NCBI GenBank assembly: GCA_028554755.1
Contig: JAPTOF010000006.1
Location: 19,804,758-19,868,757 of the forward strand
Length of the DNA stretch: 64,000 nt
Source: Cordia subcordata
Taxonomy: Eukaryota; Streptophyta; Magnoliopsida; Boraginales; Cordiaceae
Reading direction: 5' to 3'
Shown: in pieces, positions 1 to 11,745 of the stretch
How positions within the stretch are numbered: the first letter of the stretch is position 1
Layout of the letters: every line of letters starts with the position of its first letter
Notes under the pieces: generated by a model
Told to the model about the DNA's origin: nothing
The model's database searches: none
Seen by the model: the letters and a program-made list of their open reading frames with translations, nothing else
Made by a program: the position numbers and the translations under genes

Positions 1-240
1 AGAAGGGAGAGCATTTCAGTTCTAGAGAGAGAAAATCCGTTTATTAAGTTCTTTCCCTCTACTCGGCCCAAGCTTACATGCTGAAATAGGAAAATGTGAG
101 ACCCACACTTCTTATGACTTGGCTAGCAAATCATTTAAAAACTCCACATCGTCATCCAAACAAGCTACTCATTCCAGCAAGCAAGAAGGCTCGGCCTTGC
201 ATGAAGAAAGCCAGGAAGGATAGATTACACGCAAATTAGA

Positions 241-1406
241 GGACATTAATGATAAAGGCAAAGATGGTAAACAACCAAATGCTTGGAGGAAATCGCCATC
301 ATTAAGGTGTGTTTCCACACCTACCCCTCAAATTGGGGAGGAGATTTTGTGGAGTTTGTTGATAATAGCTTCCAATTTAATGAAGAACATGAAATCAAAA
401 TGGTTGATGGTGTTAGGGATGTAGTTGATCCACCGGATGACATTTATGATGAGGGGGAAAAACTATGGACCCATTGTCTAGTGGGACAATTTCTAGGAGC
501 TCCTTCTCCATTCTTCTTAATAAAAAATATGGTTGAATTTGTTTAGGGGAGATTCGATCAAGTGGATAATTTTAACTAAGGAAAAGGATTATATGTTTTC
601 AAATTCAAAAAAGAAGAATATTGTCAAAGAGTGCTCTAACAACTTTGGCATGTCAATCATAGGCCTTTTCTCCTAAGAAAATGGAAACCAGACCTTAAAT
701 ATGTCAATTTGCATTGTAATAGAGTTCCAATATGGGTGAACCTTTGGGACGTGTCTATGAGCCTTTGGTCAAAAAGAGGATTGGTTAATGTTGCATCTTT
801 TATTGGAAAGCCATTGCAAATGGATGCCTTGACGGAATCAAGAAGAAATTTGGAGTTCGCAAGAATATGTATTGAAATAATTTGGATGAGAAGCTACCGG
901 ATTTTATATATCCCAAGCTTAGGGATGGATCCCAATCAAAAGTTGAAATGGAATATGCTTGGAGGCCACTAAAATATGAGCATTACAAGTTGGTTGGACA
1001 TGTTGAAGGAAAATGCCCTATCAAGCTACAACAATCCTCCACCCAACATCAACAACCAAATTCTTTTGCGAAGCGAAATGCTTCTAGGCCAAGGTACTAT
1101 AGTGAGTGGAGAATTGCTGACAAGAAGAAGTCCTCTAATGATGGGAAAAGGGATCCTCAAAAGGCTCCCATTGAGGATATCTCTTGGCCACAAGATCAAA
1201 AGGTGACAAAGCCACCACATTACCCTTCCAGCTCAAAAAATCCTTTTGGGATACTCGAAGAAATGGATAACATTGAAGAGGGAGAACTTGAAGTGGATGT
1301 TCAAGACCCACCTCCATTGATTGCCCAAGGAAACAATGGAACTCAACATAATGCAAGTAGCACTTTGTCATTGGAGATTATGTCCTCAACAGCCCCTTCC
1401 CTATGA
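241..1406 (+). pseudogene. LINE A ORF1 (gag-like RNA-binding protein), decayed
   Basis: ORF1 proteins of plant L1 elements bind the LINE RNA. The readable parts match the DUF4283-type domain of ORF1 in the other elements: DPPDDIYDEGEKLW near 430-470, FLIKNMVEFV near 513-545 and SRRNLEFARIC near 838-870. Stops (for example TAG at about 544) and frameshifts break the frame several times. The zinc knuckle near 975-1020 has lost two cysteines: the motif reads Y-x2-Y-x4-H-x4-C, with Tyr codons at 975-977 and 984-986. The last segment, ending at TGA 1404-1406, overlaps the ORF2 start by ATGA. The start codon is not in the window. Confidence 0.8.
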
Positions 1407-1451
1407 TTATTTGCTCTTGGAATATTAGGGGCTTTAATTCCTTTAACAAAT
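1403..1451 (+). pseudogene. LINE A ORF2, first codons of the endonuclease
   Basis: The ATG at 1403 overlaps the ORF1 stop as ATGA. The frame reads MIICSWNIRGFNS, the usual N-terminus of the APE-like endonuclease, whose Asn in the WNIRG motif is an active-site residue in this family. It is closed after about 16 codons by TAA and then cut by LINE B. The reading continues at 9423. Confidence 0.75.
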
Positions 1452-1498
1452 AAAAAGAAATGAAATGTTGATTTGAACCGAAACTTTCTCTCTCTACC

Positions 1499-1588
1499 AT
1501 GAAATTCCTCCCCCTTCTCTCTAGAACTTTTGCAATCAGCCACTATCACTCCTCCACACGCCACCACCATATCACCATCTTCCATTAA
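1499..1588 (+). CDS. Upstream ORF (29 codons) in LINE B 5' UTR
   Basis: This short sense ORF lies 56 nt before the ORF1 start. The peptide begins MKFLPLLSR and ends TIFH before TAA. The same ORF, at the same place, is found in LINE L (26751-26843) and LINE P (58408-58500), with the same first residues (MK-x-L-x-LLSR), an internal A-x-SH, and an RH near the end. The length difference from L and P is exactly one codon. Translation is not shown. The conservation could instead reflect a DNA or RNA motif in the 5' UTR (CTTCTCTCTAGA is shared). Confidence 0.35.
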   Translation: MKFLPLLSRTFAISHYHSSTRHHHITIFH

Positions 1589-1644
1589 AAAACCTTCAAA
1601 CACTTCACTTCTCCACACCTCACTTGCTTCCCGATTGCTTGCTC

Positions 1645-3650
1645 ATGGGGAAAAAGAAGAAAGTTTCTACTTCTTCTAGGCAAAGTGCAAGAATTCTTGC
1701 AAAGAAGCAAACGTTAGATAGTCCAAAAGCTTTTTCTTCTTCTAAAGATACTTTCAATGAGGTGGCTTCAACCTCTTCTCCTTCTTCCCTTGAGAGACAA
1801 GATGCTTCATCCACCTCTAGTAAAGAATTACAGGATGTGTTTAAAGCACTTGAATCTGGTTGCACATATAAGGAGCACCTTGATGCACAATCTAAAGCTA
1901 AGGTTGATTTGATTCATAAGCTCTCTTGTACTCCTCAATCAAAAAACTCTTCCTCTTCTAAATCTAACACTTTTGTTAGTCCACAAAAAAAGAAAGTGGA
2001 AAAAGAGCTTGCACAGCGCCTTTTTCATGTCCAAACTCCTTGTTTCGGCCATGGTGTCTCCAACGAAGAAGAAGAAGACTTGGATGCCTATACTTTACCC
2101 ATTGGTCAACAACTTCTGGATAATAGCATTATTCCCGAGGTAATGCATGGAGAAAAGGAGATTGTCAGCACCTTTTCAACCCACTCCAAACAAGACTTGA
2201 CAACTCACTCAAGTCAAACTCACTCAAAATCTGATCCATGTGACACTTTGCTTGAAACACGTGAGCCATTGGGATTTTTCTCTCCTCTTGGAAACTCAAA
2301 TCTTAAGAGCTTGGCTGACCCACCTAATCCAAGTCAGCCCTCTTCATTAAATGACATGGCAGCCATGTCATCAAATCCTCCTCTCAAAATCGACCCCAAG
2401 GCAGAAACATATGCAAGCTTTGGAAAGCAAGAGCACAACACTAAAGCAAACTATGATCAAGGCCGAGTCTTGCACCATGCTTACAGCCAACCTAATGCTT
2501 GGAAAAAGCCTCTTAAACTAAGGTATGTGCCTTCTACGAATGAACCTGCTTCTGATTGGGGTGGGGTTTTTGCGGAGCATATGCATACAAATCTAAAATT
2601 TGAGGAAGAGCATGTTTATAATGTGGTTGATAGTATTAGAGAAGTTGCTGATCCTCCTGAGGATTTATATGATGATGGGGACAACTTTTGGAGCCATTGC
2701 TTAGTTGGAAAATTTTTAGGTGCCCCCCCACCCTACTTCCTTATCAAGAACATGGTTGATTTTGCTTGGAAGAAGTTTGGCAAGGTTGACATTCATACTA
2801 AAGAAAAAGGTCTCTTTATCTTTAAATTTGAAAAGGATGAATTTTGTCAAAAGGTTCTCCAACAACTATGGCATGTTAATCATAGACCTCTTCTTTTGAG
2901 AAAGTGGGAACCAAATCTGGAATTTGTTAATCTTTCATGCAAAAAAGTCCCTATTTGGGTTAAACTATGGGATGTTCGATGTGCCTATACTCCAAAAGAG
3001 GACTTGGTTATATTGCTTCCTTCATTGGGAAACCACTTCAAATGGATGCACTTACGGATTCAAGAAGAAACTTAGAGTTTGCTAGAGTGTGTGTTGAAGT
3101 TGATTTGGAGAATAACCTTCCGGATGCTATATTCCCAAAGCTAAGAAACAGCTCTAAAGCAAAAGTTGGAGTTGAGGATGCATGGAAACCAAAAAAGTGC
3201 TCCTTTTGCAAAATGGTTGGTCACATTGAAGATTCTTGCCCTTCAAAGCCTCAACCACAAAAGCAAGCTCCTAAGCAACAACCTAAAGTTCACTACGAAT
3301 GGCAAATTGTTGGCAAGAAGCAAGACCACATGGAGAACACTACCAAAGAGCCCATGATTGCTGATTTGACTCTTAATAAGAAGCAATCTACTTCTCGGCC
3401 TTCTACTCCTTGTCCCAAGATTACCAATGACCCCTCAAGCTCCAAGATGATTCATGCTAATCAATTTGACGTTCTTGATCAAGGAAGGAATACTAAAGAT
3501 GATACATTGCAACACACTGAAAAGTCAAACTTGGATGAGAAGTTGGATTGCTCTAGCAATCTCAATGCCAATGATAATCAAATTTTGGAGCAATCAGCTC
3601 CACCCCAATCGGCCAATGAAGATTTGCTCTTGGAACATAAGGGGATTTAA
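1645..3650 (+). pseudogene. LINE B ORF1 (DUF4283 / CCHC zinc-knuckle protein), one frameshift
   Basis: ORF1 protein is the RNA-binding partner of the LINE ribonucleoprotein. I chose ATG 1645 because MGKKKKVSTSSRQSARIL matches the basic N-terminus of the other ORF1s, a possible nuclear localisation signal. A low-complexity Ser/Thr-rich region follows. The DUF4283-type domain lies at about 2520-3120 (for example FLIKNMVDFAWKKFG and WHVNHRPLLLRKW). The knuckle C-SFC-KMVGH-IEDS-C is at about 3200-3240. A one-base loss near 2970, compared with LINE H, shifts the frame; the remainder reads to TAA 3648-3650. ORF2 starts inside its end, at 3616. Confidence 0.88.
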
Positions 3651-4046
3651 TTCCCCAAAGAAGCAAAAAGAAGTGTTGAAGCTGATCAATAAACATCAAT
3701 TAGACATTATTTGTCTTTTGGAAAACAAAGTGACTTGCAAAGATAAAGTCAATCTCATTGGTTCTCATTTTTGGAAGCTTGGATTTTCACACCATATGGA
3801 TGATGAGGTTAAAGGTCGGATTTGGCTATTTTGGAGGAGCAACATTCAAGCAACTTTTATTGATTCTTGTGATCAAGCGATCCTCTTTCACTTTGTTGAC
3901 TCCTATAATCCACCATTCCTTGTTGCTTTTGTCTATGGCAGGAATGAAGCTACAAATAGGAAAAAGCTTTGGAGTAAACTTGCAAGCTAGACTTTTTGGT
4001 GTAAATCTTTTAATCTTTGCATTTTGGGTGACTTTAATGAGGTCTT

Positions 4047-5942
4047 TGTAGGATCGATATTATTAAGTGTGGGGTATCCTAGTCCATATTTTCTAAATTA
4101 TAACTAAGAAAACATGCTAGGAAAATAAAATATCCACATTACACACACAAGAACATGCTTAAGAACATATATAGAATATAACTAGTACTTGCAAAATATA
4201 TAAAGCTAACCTCTTGAAGTTAGGGGCCTTTGATGAAGCTAAAACCGATCACGAGCTTTATTCCCGTTCACGAACAAGGCCACCAAAATTTGCTATAAGG
4301 GTGTCACAATAAGCAACTCCCTAGTCTTCTTCCCTATGATTAAAGAGACTTATCTTGAGAGAATAGCCTCTTGTGTGGGAAGAAGCAAAGTAATATGCTT
4401 TTGAAAAACTAGAGCAAAAATCACACAATAAGTGTGTACTATGTGTTGTAGTATTTTCTTGCCAAAAAGGAAGAAATCAACTACAAAGTGGAATACATAA
4501 AAGGTGTAGGGTCTTGTCTATTTATAGAGAGAACCTTGGCATCTAAAGTTGCTAAACTTTCAATGTGGGAGAAAATTTCCATGTAGTATTTCCTTTTTGA
4601 AACTTGTCAATCTTGTCTTGGAAGACTTGTGCAAGTTGTCCACTTGTTTTTGTAGTATTTTGCAAGTTGTCCACTTGTCTTGGAAGACTTAGGCCAAGCC
4701 CATTATCCAAGTCCAACACATAGTCCATAATCCATGTGGAGGCCCAAGCCCAATAGGAAACCATCCTAGCCCAATGAGGTTATCTTGGACTCTAAAGAAA
4801 GCCCAAACCCAATTTCAAGCTTTGGCCCAATAAGGCTACTACCACAATATGGAATTTGCTCTTTCAAGATTACTCTCTCAAAGTCATTTCAACTAGGGAA
4901 GGGACCAAGAAGACACAATTATCATTGGCTTCCAAAAATAATTAAAAATATCCTTGCTCGATCTAGGCGACATAATAATTATTTTTAACTTCGATCTATT
5001 CCACCATAAGATCAAAGTTGCACTCCAAGAATAATTGTCATTACCCAAAAGCTTATCACAAAAGAATGTGAACTTTGTCTTTGACCTACTAAATAACTGA
5101 CCATAATGCCCCTCTATGTATACCCACATCTAAGATCTGTCCTTTGTCCTGTGTACTATCACCTCCTTAGTGTATCTTTTCTGTTGGGTTTCTTGTCCTA
5201 TTGCCAACCATCCTTGGTCATGGAATCTCTTGATCTCGGAGCGACCCTCAAGCCATATGACCGACACACCTATAAAGGTAGTATCACTAGATCTAGATTC
5301 GGATGATAAATTTGGACAATCCCAAAGGGGGCACATAGATTCCATTTTGCATATGCATGTTCTAATTAATTAGAACTTAGCACTCAATGCACAAGGCTGT
5401 TGATCCTAATAAAATAAGATCTCACCCACAGTGAATCAAAGTACTAAACCCTAACTTCATTAGTTCATCCACATATACTCAAGATTAAGAGCAATGATCA
5501 TTTAGTAGCAGTGAGTGTCTTGTTTTCTTTCTTTGATAGTACATCGCTAGAAAACATACTCACAATGGTCCTATCCAATACATAACACACGTACTATTGA
5601 GACAAATCCAGAAAGTCCTCCAATGACCTAGGTAGATCACCCTCAAAGAGGAGACTTACTCAATATAACCTTATCCCAGTAGAGTGCCCAACACTACTTA
5701 TTTGGTTATGGATTCAATTTATGATGTGACTAAATCTAGACTTGGACCTACTGTGCGTCCAGCCTCACTACGCACCCAAGTCATTAGTGCAAGTCAAAGG
5801 ACCTTCATACATGCATCGATAAAACATAACAGAGATTATATGTAAGAAACTCATAATGCCATTTAACAAAAATATGATTATACATTGTTTCATATCCAAA
5901 ATGTCATGTACAAGTGAGCTTTAGGGCATACTAATCCTAACA
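4047..5942 (+). mobile_element. Solo LTR (1,896 bp) inserted in LINE B ORF2
   Basis: The insert begins TGTAGGAT and ends ATCCTAACA, a TG...CA LTR with a short imperfect terminal inverted repeat. It is flanked by a perfect 5-bp duplication, gtctt, at 4042-4046 and 5943-5947. There is no second copy of the ends inside and no gag, pol, primer-binding site or polypurine tract, so this is one LTR left after LTR-LTR recombination. A TATA-like box (4519-4526) and an AATAAA (5408-5413) in this order suggest plus orientation. Superfamily (Copia or Gypsy) cannot be told from the LTR alone. Short ORFs inside are not convincing. Confidence 0.85.
4519..4526 (+). promoter_or_regulatory. Probable TATA box of the solo LTR
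   Basis: The sequence TATTTATA lies about 470 bp into the LTR, which would place the U3/R border near 4550. AATAAA at 5408-5413 could serve as the poly(A) signal. Position and sequence fit an LTR promoter; activity is unknown. Confidence 0.4.
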
Positions 5943-8900
5943 GTCTTGCACTGTGGGGATAAATCAAGCTCTTCTTCTATCCCCAAAAGTGCTTGGGACT
6001 TTAAATCTTTTGTTGCTAAAACGAATTTGCACGAAGCAAAAGGTCATGGACCTCATTTCACTTGGACTAACAAAGGTGATGTTAGCAATTTTTTGGCAAG
6101 CAAACTTGATAGGGCATTTCTGAATTCTATTTGGCTTCACAATTTTCATCTCTCTTTTCTTTTGGTGGAATGCCCGGGTGCTTCGGATCATTGCCCCCTT
6201 ATTTTGCATACATGTAAGGCATGGAAATCTTCACCAAAACCATTCAAATTCTATAATGCTTGGACTTCTCATCCGGATTTCTTGAAGCTTGTGGAGGAGC
6301 ATTGGAGTACACGGGTCTTTGGTACTCCAATGTTCATCCTCTTTCAAAAGCAGAAAATTCTCAAGCAAGCTCTCAAGTCCTTTGATAAAACTCATTTTGC
6401 TTGTATTCCTAATGCTATCAAAGATCTTTATAGGGAGCTTGAAGCCACACAATGTGCTCTTCTTAATGGTGGTTATAGTGCTGCCCTTCTTGACAAGGAA
6501 AAGGACATTTTAGCTAATTTGGAAAGGCTTGAATCAACTTACAAGGCTATGCTTATCCAAAAAGCTAGATTATCTTGGATCAATGAGGGGGATTCAAACA
6601 CCAAGTTCTTTCATAATGTTGTGAAAGGAAGAAAAATCAGAAACACCATCCAAGCAATCAAGAATGAAAATGGGAATCTTCTTCTTGAGGACTTTGAGGT
6701 GAAAAATGAATTCATTGGATACTGCAAAAAGCTTCTTGGTTCAAAAGTTGTTACTCATGTTAATGTGGATATCTTGAAGAGTATTATTGGGAAAGCAATT
6801 GATGATAATTTTGCTGCCACCATTTGTGCACCTATCACAAGGAATGAAATCAAGGAAGCTCTTTTTTCCCTTAATCCCAATAAAAGTCCGGGTCCGGATG
6901 GATTCACATCTCATTTCTATATGGTTGCTTGGGATATTGTTGGTGAGGATGTTACTAATGCTATCAGCTCCTTCTTTGAATCAAGTAAGCTTCTTAGGGA
7001 GGTAAATTCCACCATTATTGCACTTGTACCTAAAATTCCAAATCCCTCTATGGTTAAAGATTTTAGGCCGATATCTTGTTGCAATACTATCTACAAGTGC
7101 ATTTCGAAGATTATTGCTAATAGGATCAAAGCTTGCTTGCATCACTTAATCTCATGGAACCAATCAGCCTTTTTAAAGGGCCGGCTTATTAATGAGAATA
7201 TCCTTCTTGCACATGATATTTTAAGAGGTTATTCTAGAAGCCATATCTCCCCAAGATGTGCCATCAAAGTTGATCTTATGAAAGCTTTTGACACTCTTAA
7301 TTGGAGCTTTATTGAATGCACTCTTCTTGCATTTGGTTTTCCTCAAAAGTTTGTTGAATGGATTAAAGTATGCATTACAACTCCTAGCTTCTCTATTGCT
7401 CTTAATGGTGGTTTGGAAGGCTATTTCATTGGAGCAAATGGAATTCGACAAGGCGACCCCATCTCTCCTTATCTTTTGTTCTTTGTATGGAAGTGCTTTC
7501 TTGCATGCTTATGATTGGAGAATTGTTCAAGCTTTCGTTTCCATCCAAAATGTTCTCTCTTGAAGCTGAACCACCTTTGCTTTGCGGATGATCTCTTCAT
7601 TTTTTGTAAAGGAGACTTGAGCTCTATTGATTGTATTTTGAATACTCTAAAGAACTTCTCTTTTTATTCTGGTCTGAAAATCAATGAAGCTAAGAGTGAC
7701 ATTTTCTTTGGAGGGGTCTCTTATGAAACTAAAATGGCTATTCTTGAAAGAGTTGGTTTCAATGAAGGTGATCTTCCAATTCGATACTTGGGCATTCCAC
7801 TTGTTTCTAGGAAACTAAGGAAAGCTGATTGCTATCCTCTCTTGGAAAAAATTAATGCAAGAATTGATTCATGGTGCAACAATTGGCTCTCCTTTGCAGA
7901 AGACTTGTGCTTATCAAATCCATTCTTATTCAACATTTTGCATATTGGGCAAATGCTCTTCTTATTCCTAAAGGTGTCTTGGCTGCCATTGAATCAAAAT
8001 TCAAAGCATTTTTGTGGAGAGACACAGGGCCCAAAGTTGCTTGGAAGGAAGTTTGCCTTCCCATGAATGAAGGAGGACTTGGAATTAGAAAGTTAGAGGA
8101 AGTCAATTTGGTTTGCATGCTTAAAGTCTTCTGGAGAATTTATTCAGCCAAGGAAACAATTTGGAGTCAATGGATTCATGCAAACTACATCAAAGATTCT
8201 TCCATTTGGGTGTTGCATACTCCTAAGGATGCTAGTTGGATTTTGAAGATTTTTCTTAAATGCCGAAGTCTTGCAAAGAATCACATTCAGCATAGAATTG
8301 GGAATGGCACAAACACATTCTTTTGGATTGATAATTGGCACAAAGATGGTTCACTTTTGGAACATTGGTCAAGTACATTTCCAGCCCCTCCTCTCCTCTC
8401 AAAGGTAAGTGACATCTTCTCTAATGGAACATGGAATTGGCCAACTCACCTTCATCACATTGATGTTCCAAATTTTATTCTTCATGGTGACAACATTGAT
8501 AAAATGGTTTGGACTCTTTCTCCAAATGGAGACTTCTCTTTCAAACACACTTGGGAGCATTTTCGAAGGAAGGGCAGCCACTTCAAGGGTTATAACCTCA
8601 TTTGGTACAAGGGGCACAATCCAAGGCATAGCTTTATTGTTTGGCTTGCATTCCTTGACCGTTTGAGTACAAGATTCAGAATTCTTCATTGGGGGCTCAA
8701 TATTAACCCATGTTGCATCTTTTGTAGAATGGGTTGTGAAACAAGGGACCATCTTTTTTTCGAATGTAGTTTCACTCGAAGGATTTGGAGAAATGGTCTT
8801 CTTCTCACCAAAATTCCGGAAAGCTTGATCTCTTGGGAAGACATTATCACTTATTTCACCCCTTTTTCCCTTGAAAAGCATTTGAAAGCAACCATTATCA

Positions 8901-8965
8901 AACATTTCTTTTGTGTAGCCGTGTACCACATTTGGATTGAAAGGAATCAGCGCATCTTCAAAGGC

Positions 8966-9422
8966 AAAGCTAAAATCGAGGAGTTCATCTTCCATGCAAT
9001 TTTTAATGATGTTAGAGTTAAACTCTCAAATTGTAAAAAGTTTCCTTCCTCACCTTTGAACAAATCATTATGCAAAGATTGGAGATTAAAAAATATTTTT
9101 GTTTAGGTTCTTTTTGTACCTTCCCCATCTTGTACTTGTACTTGTAAATTTAACACACTTTTATGAAAATTCTCACTTATCCCGCAAAAAAAAAATAAAG
9201 CTAAAACCGAGGAGTTCATCTTCCATGCTATTTTTAATGATGTTAGAGTTAAACTCTCAAATTGTAAAAAGTTTCCTTCCTCACCTTTGAACAAATCATT
9301 ATGCAAAGATTGGAGATTAGAAAATATTTTTGTCTAGGTTCTTTTTGTACCTTCTCCATCTTGTACTTGTATATTTAACACACTTTTATGAAAATTCTCA
9401 CTTATCCCGCAAAAAAAAAAAA
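8966..9422 (+). repeat. Doubled 3' end of LINE B
   Basis: About 230 bp of the LINE 3' end (last ORF2 codons, 3' UTR, CACTTATCCCGC and A-tail) is present twice in direct order: 8966-9195 and 9197-9422. The copies differ at several bases, for example taaaatcgag/taaaaccgag and a 6-bp length difference in the acttgt run, so they come from different source RNAs or have diverged. Both lie inside the TSD pair of LINE B. Template jumping during reverse transcription, or a later 5'-truncated insertion into the first A-tail, would explain this. Confidence 0.85.
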
Positions 9423-9536
9423 GAAATGAAATGTTTGATCAATAAACACAACTTGGACATCTTTTGCATTTTGGAATCAAAAGTGGTCAACAAGGATTGT
9501 ATCTAAACTATTTGCTCCTATTTTGATATTTTGGGC
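9423..9536 (+). pseudogene. LINE A ORF2, endonuclease fragment
   Basis: The LINE A reading continues after the B insertion: LINKHNLDIFCILESKVV (about 9434-9487) matches the start of the endonuclease in H (INKHHLDILCLLENKVV), including the catalytic Glu. It is cut at 9537 by the T-run that marks the 3' end of the minus-strand LINE C. Confidence 0.8.
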
Positions 9537-11745
9537 TTTTTTTTTTTTTGTGCTAAGTAAGACTTTCATTAAAGATATATACAAGTACAAGAATCAAAAG
9601 CAAAAGTGGCAAGGATTTCGTCTAATTTCCACAATTTACATAAGGCAATATTTAGCCCATTTGAAGTAAATTTTCTACCAAAGATAATCTGAGTTCTAAC
9701 TTCATTATAAATAGTTATTGAGATGTGTTCTTCATGCTTGAAGATATGCGATTTGTCTCAAGCCAAATGTGATATATGGATGCTCCAAGAAGATGCTTCA
9801 AAATAGTAGCTTTCAAGTGTTTTTCAAGGGCAAAAGGTGTGAGATAGGTTATGATTTCATTCCAACAAATCAAATTTTCTGGAACAAGAGAAAGTGCAAG
9901 ACCGTGCCTCCAAATTCTACGAATGAAGCTACACTCGAAAAAGAGGTGATCTCTTGTTTCACAACCCATGTGATAAAAGACACAAAGTGGATTAATATTC
10001 AGCCCCCAACTCAATAATCTTTGTTGTGTGGAAAGCCGATCATGGAAAGCAAGCCAACAAATAAAGCTATGTCTAGGGTTATTATAACCTTTATGCCAAA
10101 CCAAATGATGCCAACTAATGGTGTGACCTTTCATGCATAATTGATCCCAAGTAAGCTTAAATGAAAAGTCTCCATTATTTGATGGCAGCCAAAGAATAGT
10201 CTTGGGCATTTTCATCAAGATTAACTTGAGGAATCTGAACATGGAGAAGATTTAAAGGCCAATTCCAATGTCCATTATGATGGATTTCACTAACCTTAGC
10301 AAGCAATGGTGGTGTAGGAAATGTAGAACTCCAATGAATGAGGAGAGGACCTTCAATATGCCAATTGTCTAGACAAAAAAATGTATTTGAGCCATTTCCA
10401 AGTTTGTGTTGGATGAATTTCCTTGCTTCCTCACGACTTTGCATAAGACACTTAAGGATCCAACTTGCATCATGAGGAATTTGCATTGCCCAGATAGAGT
10501 TATTCTTGATGTAATTTGAATGGATCCATTTGCTCCAAAGTGTCTTTGGCGGCATACATTCTCCAAAAGATTTTGAGCAAGAAAGTGTCATTGATCTCAC
10601 CCATCCTTCGAATACCAAGACCTCCTTCAAAAAATGGTAAACAAACATCCTTCCAAGCAATTTTTGGCCCGGTTCCTCTCCAAAGAAAAGATTTAAATTT
10701 TGATTCAATTGCTGCCATAGTACCTTTTGGGAGGAGAATAGCGCTTGCCCAATAAGAACAAATTTGTGCAAGGGTGGATTTAATGAGAATAACGCTTCCC
10801 GCAAAGAAGAGCCATTTGTTTGCCCAGTTATTAAGCTTTGCATTGATCTTATCAAGGAGAGGGGAGTAATCCGATTTCCTAAGTTTCCTTGAGACAAGAG
10901 GAATGCCCAAATAAAGAATGGGAAGAACACCTTCTTTGAATTCCACATGTTCAAGGATAGCTTGCTTGATGTCATCCGGGACTCCACCAAAAGAAAATAT
11001 TACTTTTAGCATGATTGATATTGAGCCCTGAATAAGTGGAAAAGAGATCCAAGACTTACTTGATGCTTGCAACAGATTGAAGATTTCCTTTGCAAAAAAT
11101 AAAGAGATCATTCGAAAAACAAAGGCGATTGAGCTTCAAAGAAGAGCATTTTGGATGGTGATTAAAATCTGGGCAGCAATCAAGCTTATTAAGCATACAA
11201 GTGAGGACCTCCATACAAATGACAAAGATATACGGTGATAAAGGATCACCTTGTCTAATTCCATTTGCACCTTGAAAGAACCCCTCCAAACCACCATTAA
11301 TAGCAACAGAGAAGCTAGAAGTGGTAATGCATGCCATGATCCATTTCACAAACTTTGTGGGAAAACCAACAGTAACAAGGGAGACTTCAATGAAGTTTCA
11401 ATTGAGGTAATCAAAGGCTTTCATAATGTCCAATTTGAGAGCACACCTAGGGGAGATGTGTTTTCTTACATAGCGCCTTAAGAGTTCATGAGCAATGAGG
11501 ATGTTTTCATTAATGAGCCTATTCTTGAGAAAAGCTGATTGGTCCCAAGAGATTATGTGAGGCAAGCAATCTTTGATTCTATTTGCAAGAATCTTAGAGA
11601 TACATTTATAAATTGTATTGCAGCAAGAAATTGGCATATAATCTTTAACCATGAAAGGATTTTGCATTTTAGGCACAAGAATAATGATTGTTGGATTTAC
11701 CTCCTTAAGAAGATTGCATGATTGAAAGAAGGAGGTAATGGCCTT
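9537..11745 (-). mobile_element. LINE C, 5'-truncated L1-type element on the minus strand
   Basis: The T-run 9537-9549 is the A-tail of a minus-strand LINE whose end reads CTTACTTAGCAC before the A's. The copy holds the 3' UTR, zf-RVT region and most of the RT. It stops near 11745 inside the RT, so it is 5' truncated. I found no matching TSD. LINE A resumes with about 180 bp of its endonuclease region missing, which points to a target-site deletion at insertion. Confidence 0.85.
9715..11745 (-). pseudogene. LINE C ORF2, RT and zf-RVT part, inactive
   Basis: Read on the minus strand, the order is: RT start (AITSFFQSCNLLKEV, about 11735-11690), a motif A region (KLDIMKAFD, about 11430), ANGIRQGDPLSPY (about 11268-11230), the catalytic box, then the zf-RVT region (about 10120-9850). 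The RT box reads F-S-N-D instead of F-A-D-D, with Asn at 11110-11112, so the first catalytic Asp is lost. In the zinc cluster the second Cys is Tyr (CVFYHMGCETRDH). Frameshifts near 11390, 11080, 10950 and 10200 split the frame. Confidence 0.85.

Larger units (their letters stand above)
1..1469 (+). mobile_element. LINE A, 5' segment (L1-type, degenerate)
   Basis: This is the oldest LINE of the left block. Its 5' end lies outside the window. It holds most of a decayed ORF1 and the first codons of ORF2, then stops where LINE B is inserted. The element resumes at 9423 with the same bases (gaaatgaaatgtt at 1457-1469 and 9423-9435), which is the target-site duplication of B. Further pieces lie at 9423-9536 and about 11746-12805. 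Assignment rests on protein similarity between its fragments and the other LINEs here. Confidence 0.85.
3616..9106 (+). pseudogene. LINE B ORF2 (endonuclease-reverse transcriptase), interrupted by solo LTR
   Basis: ORF2 nicks DNA and copies the LINE RNA at the nick (target-primed reverse transcription). ATG 3616 opens MKICSWNIRGFNS. The endonuclease motif LGDFNEV is at about 4024-4046, where the LTR enters; removing the LTR and one gtctt restores the frame exactly. SDHCPL follows at about 6186-6203. The RT has NKSPGPDG (about 6879-6902), KVDLMKAFD (about 7267), IRQGDP (about 7444) and FADD (Asp codons 7587-7592). The C-terminal zf-RVT Cys/His cluster (CIFCRMGCETRDHLFFEC) lies near 8716-8769. 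Damage: TAG at 3988, frameshifts near 7480 and 7900. It ends at TAG 9104-9106. No RNase H domain was seen. Confidence 0.9.
1470..9422 (+). mobile_element. LINE B, near full-length L1-type element inserted in LINE A
   Basis: B runs from a CT-rich 5' UTR (from 1470) through ORF1 and ORF2 to an A-tail. It is flanked by gaaatgaaatgtt at 1457-1469 and 9423-9435; with the adjacent A-run the match can be extended to 18 bp. Without the solo LTR at 4047-5942 and one LTR TSD copy the element is about 6.05 kb. Its 3' end is doubled (see 8966-9422). Order: 5' UTR, uORF, ORF1, ORF2, 3' UTR, A-tail. Confidence 0.9.

Noticed and set aside
5106..5373. Short ORFs on both strands inside the solo LTR
   Set aside because: They overlap one another, have no recognisable domain and lie in non-coding LTR sequence.
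4047..5942. Complete LTR retrotransposon or DNA transposon in LINE B
   Set aside because: No second LTR copy, primer-binding site, polypurine tract or transposase is present. TG...CA ends with a 5-bp TSD fit a solo LTR.
8399..8995. Minus-strand frame of 198 codons inside LINE B
   Set aside because: It is the antisense of the zf-RVT region of a well-supported ORF2.
9107..9184. Possible RNase H domain at the ORF2 C-terminus
   Set aside because: After the zf-RVT cluster only about 110 residues remain before the stop, with no D-E-D-D pattern that I could see.
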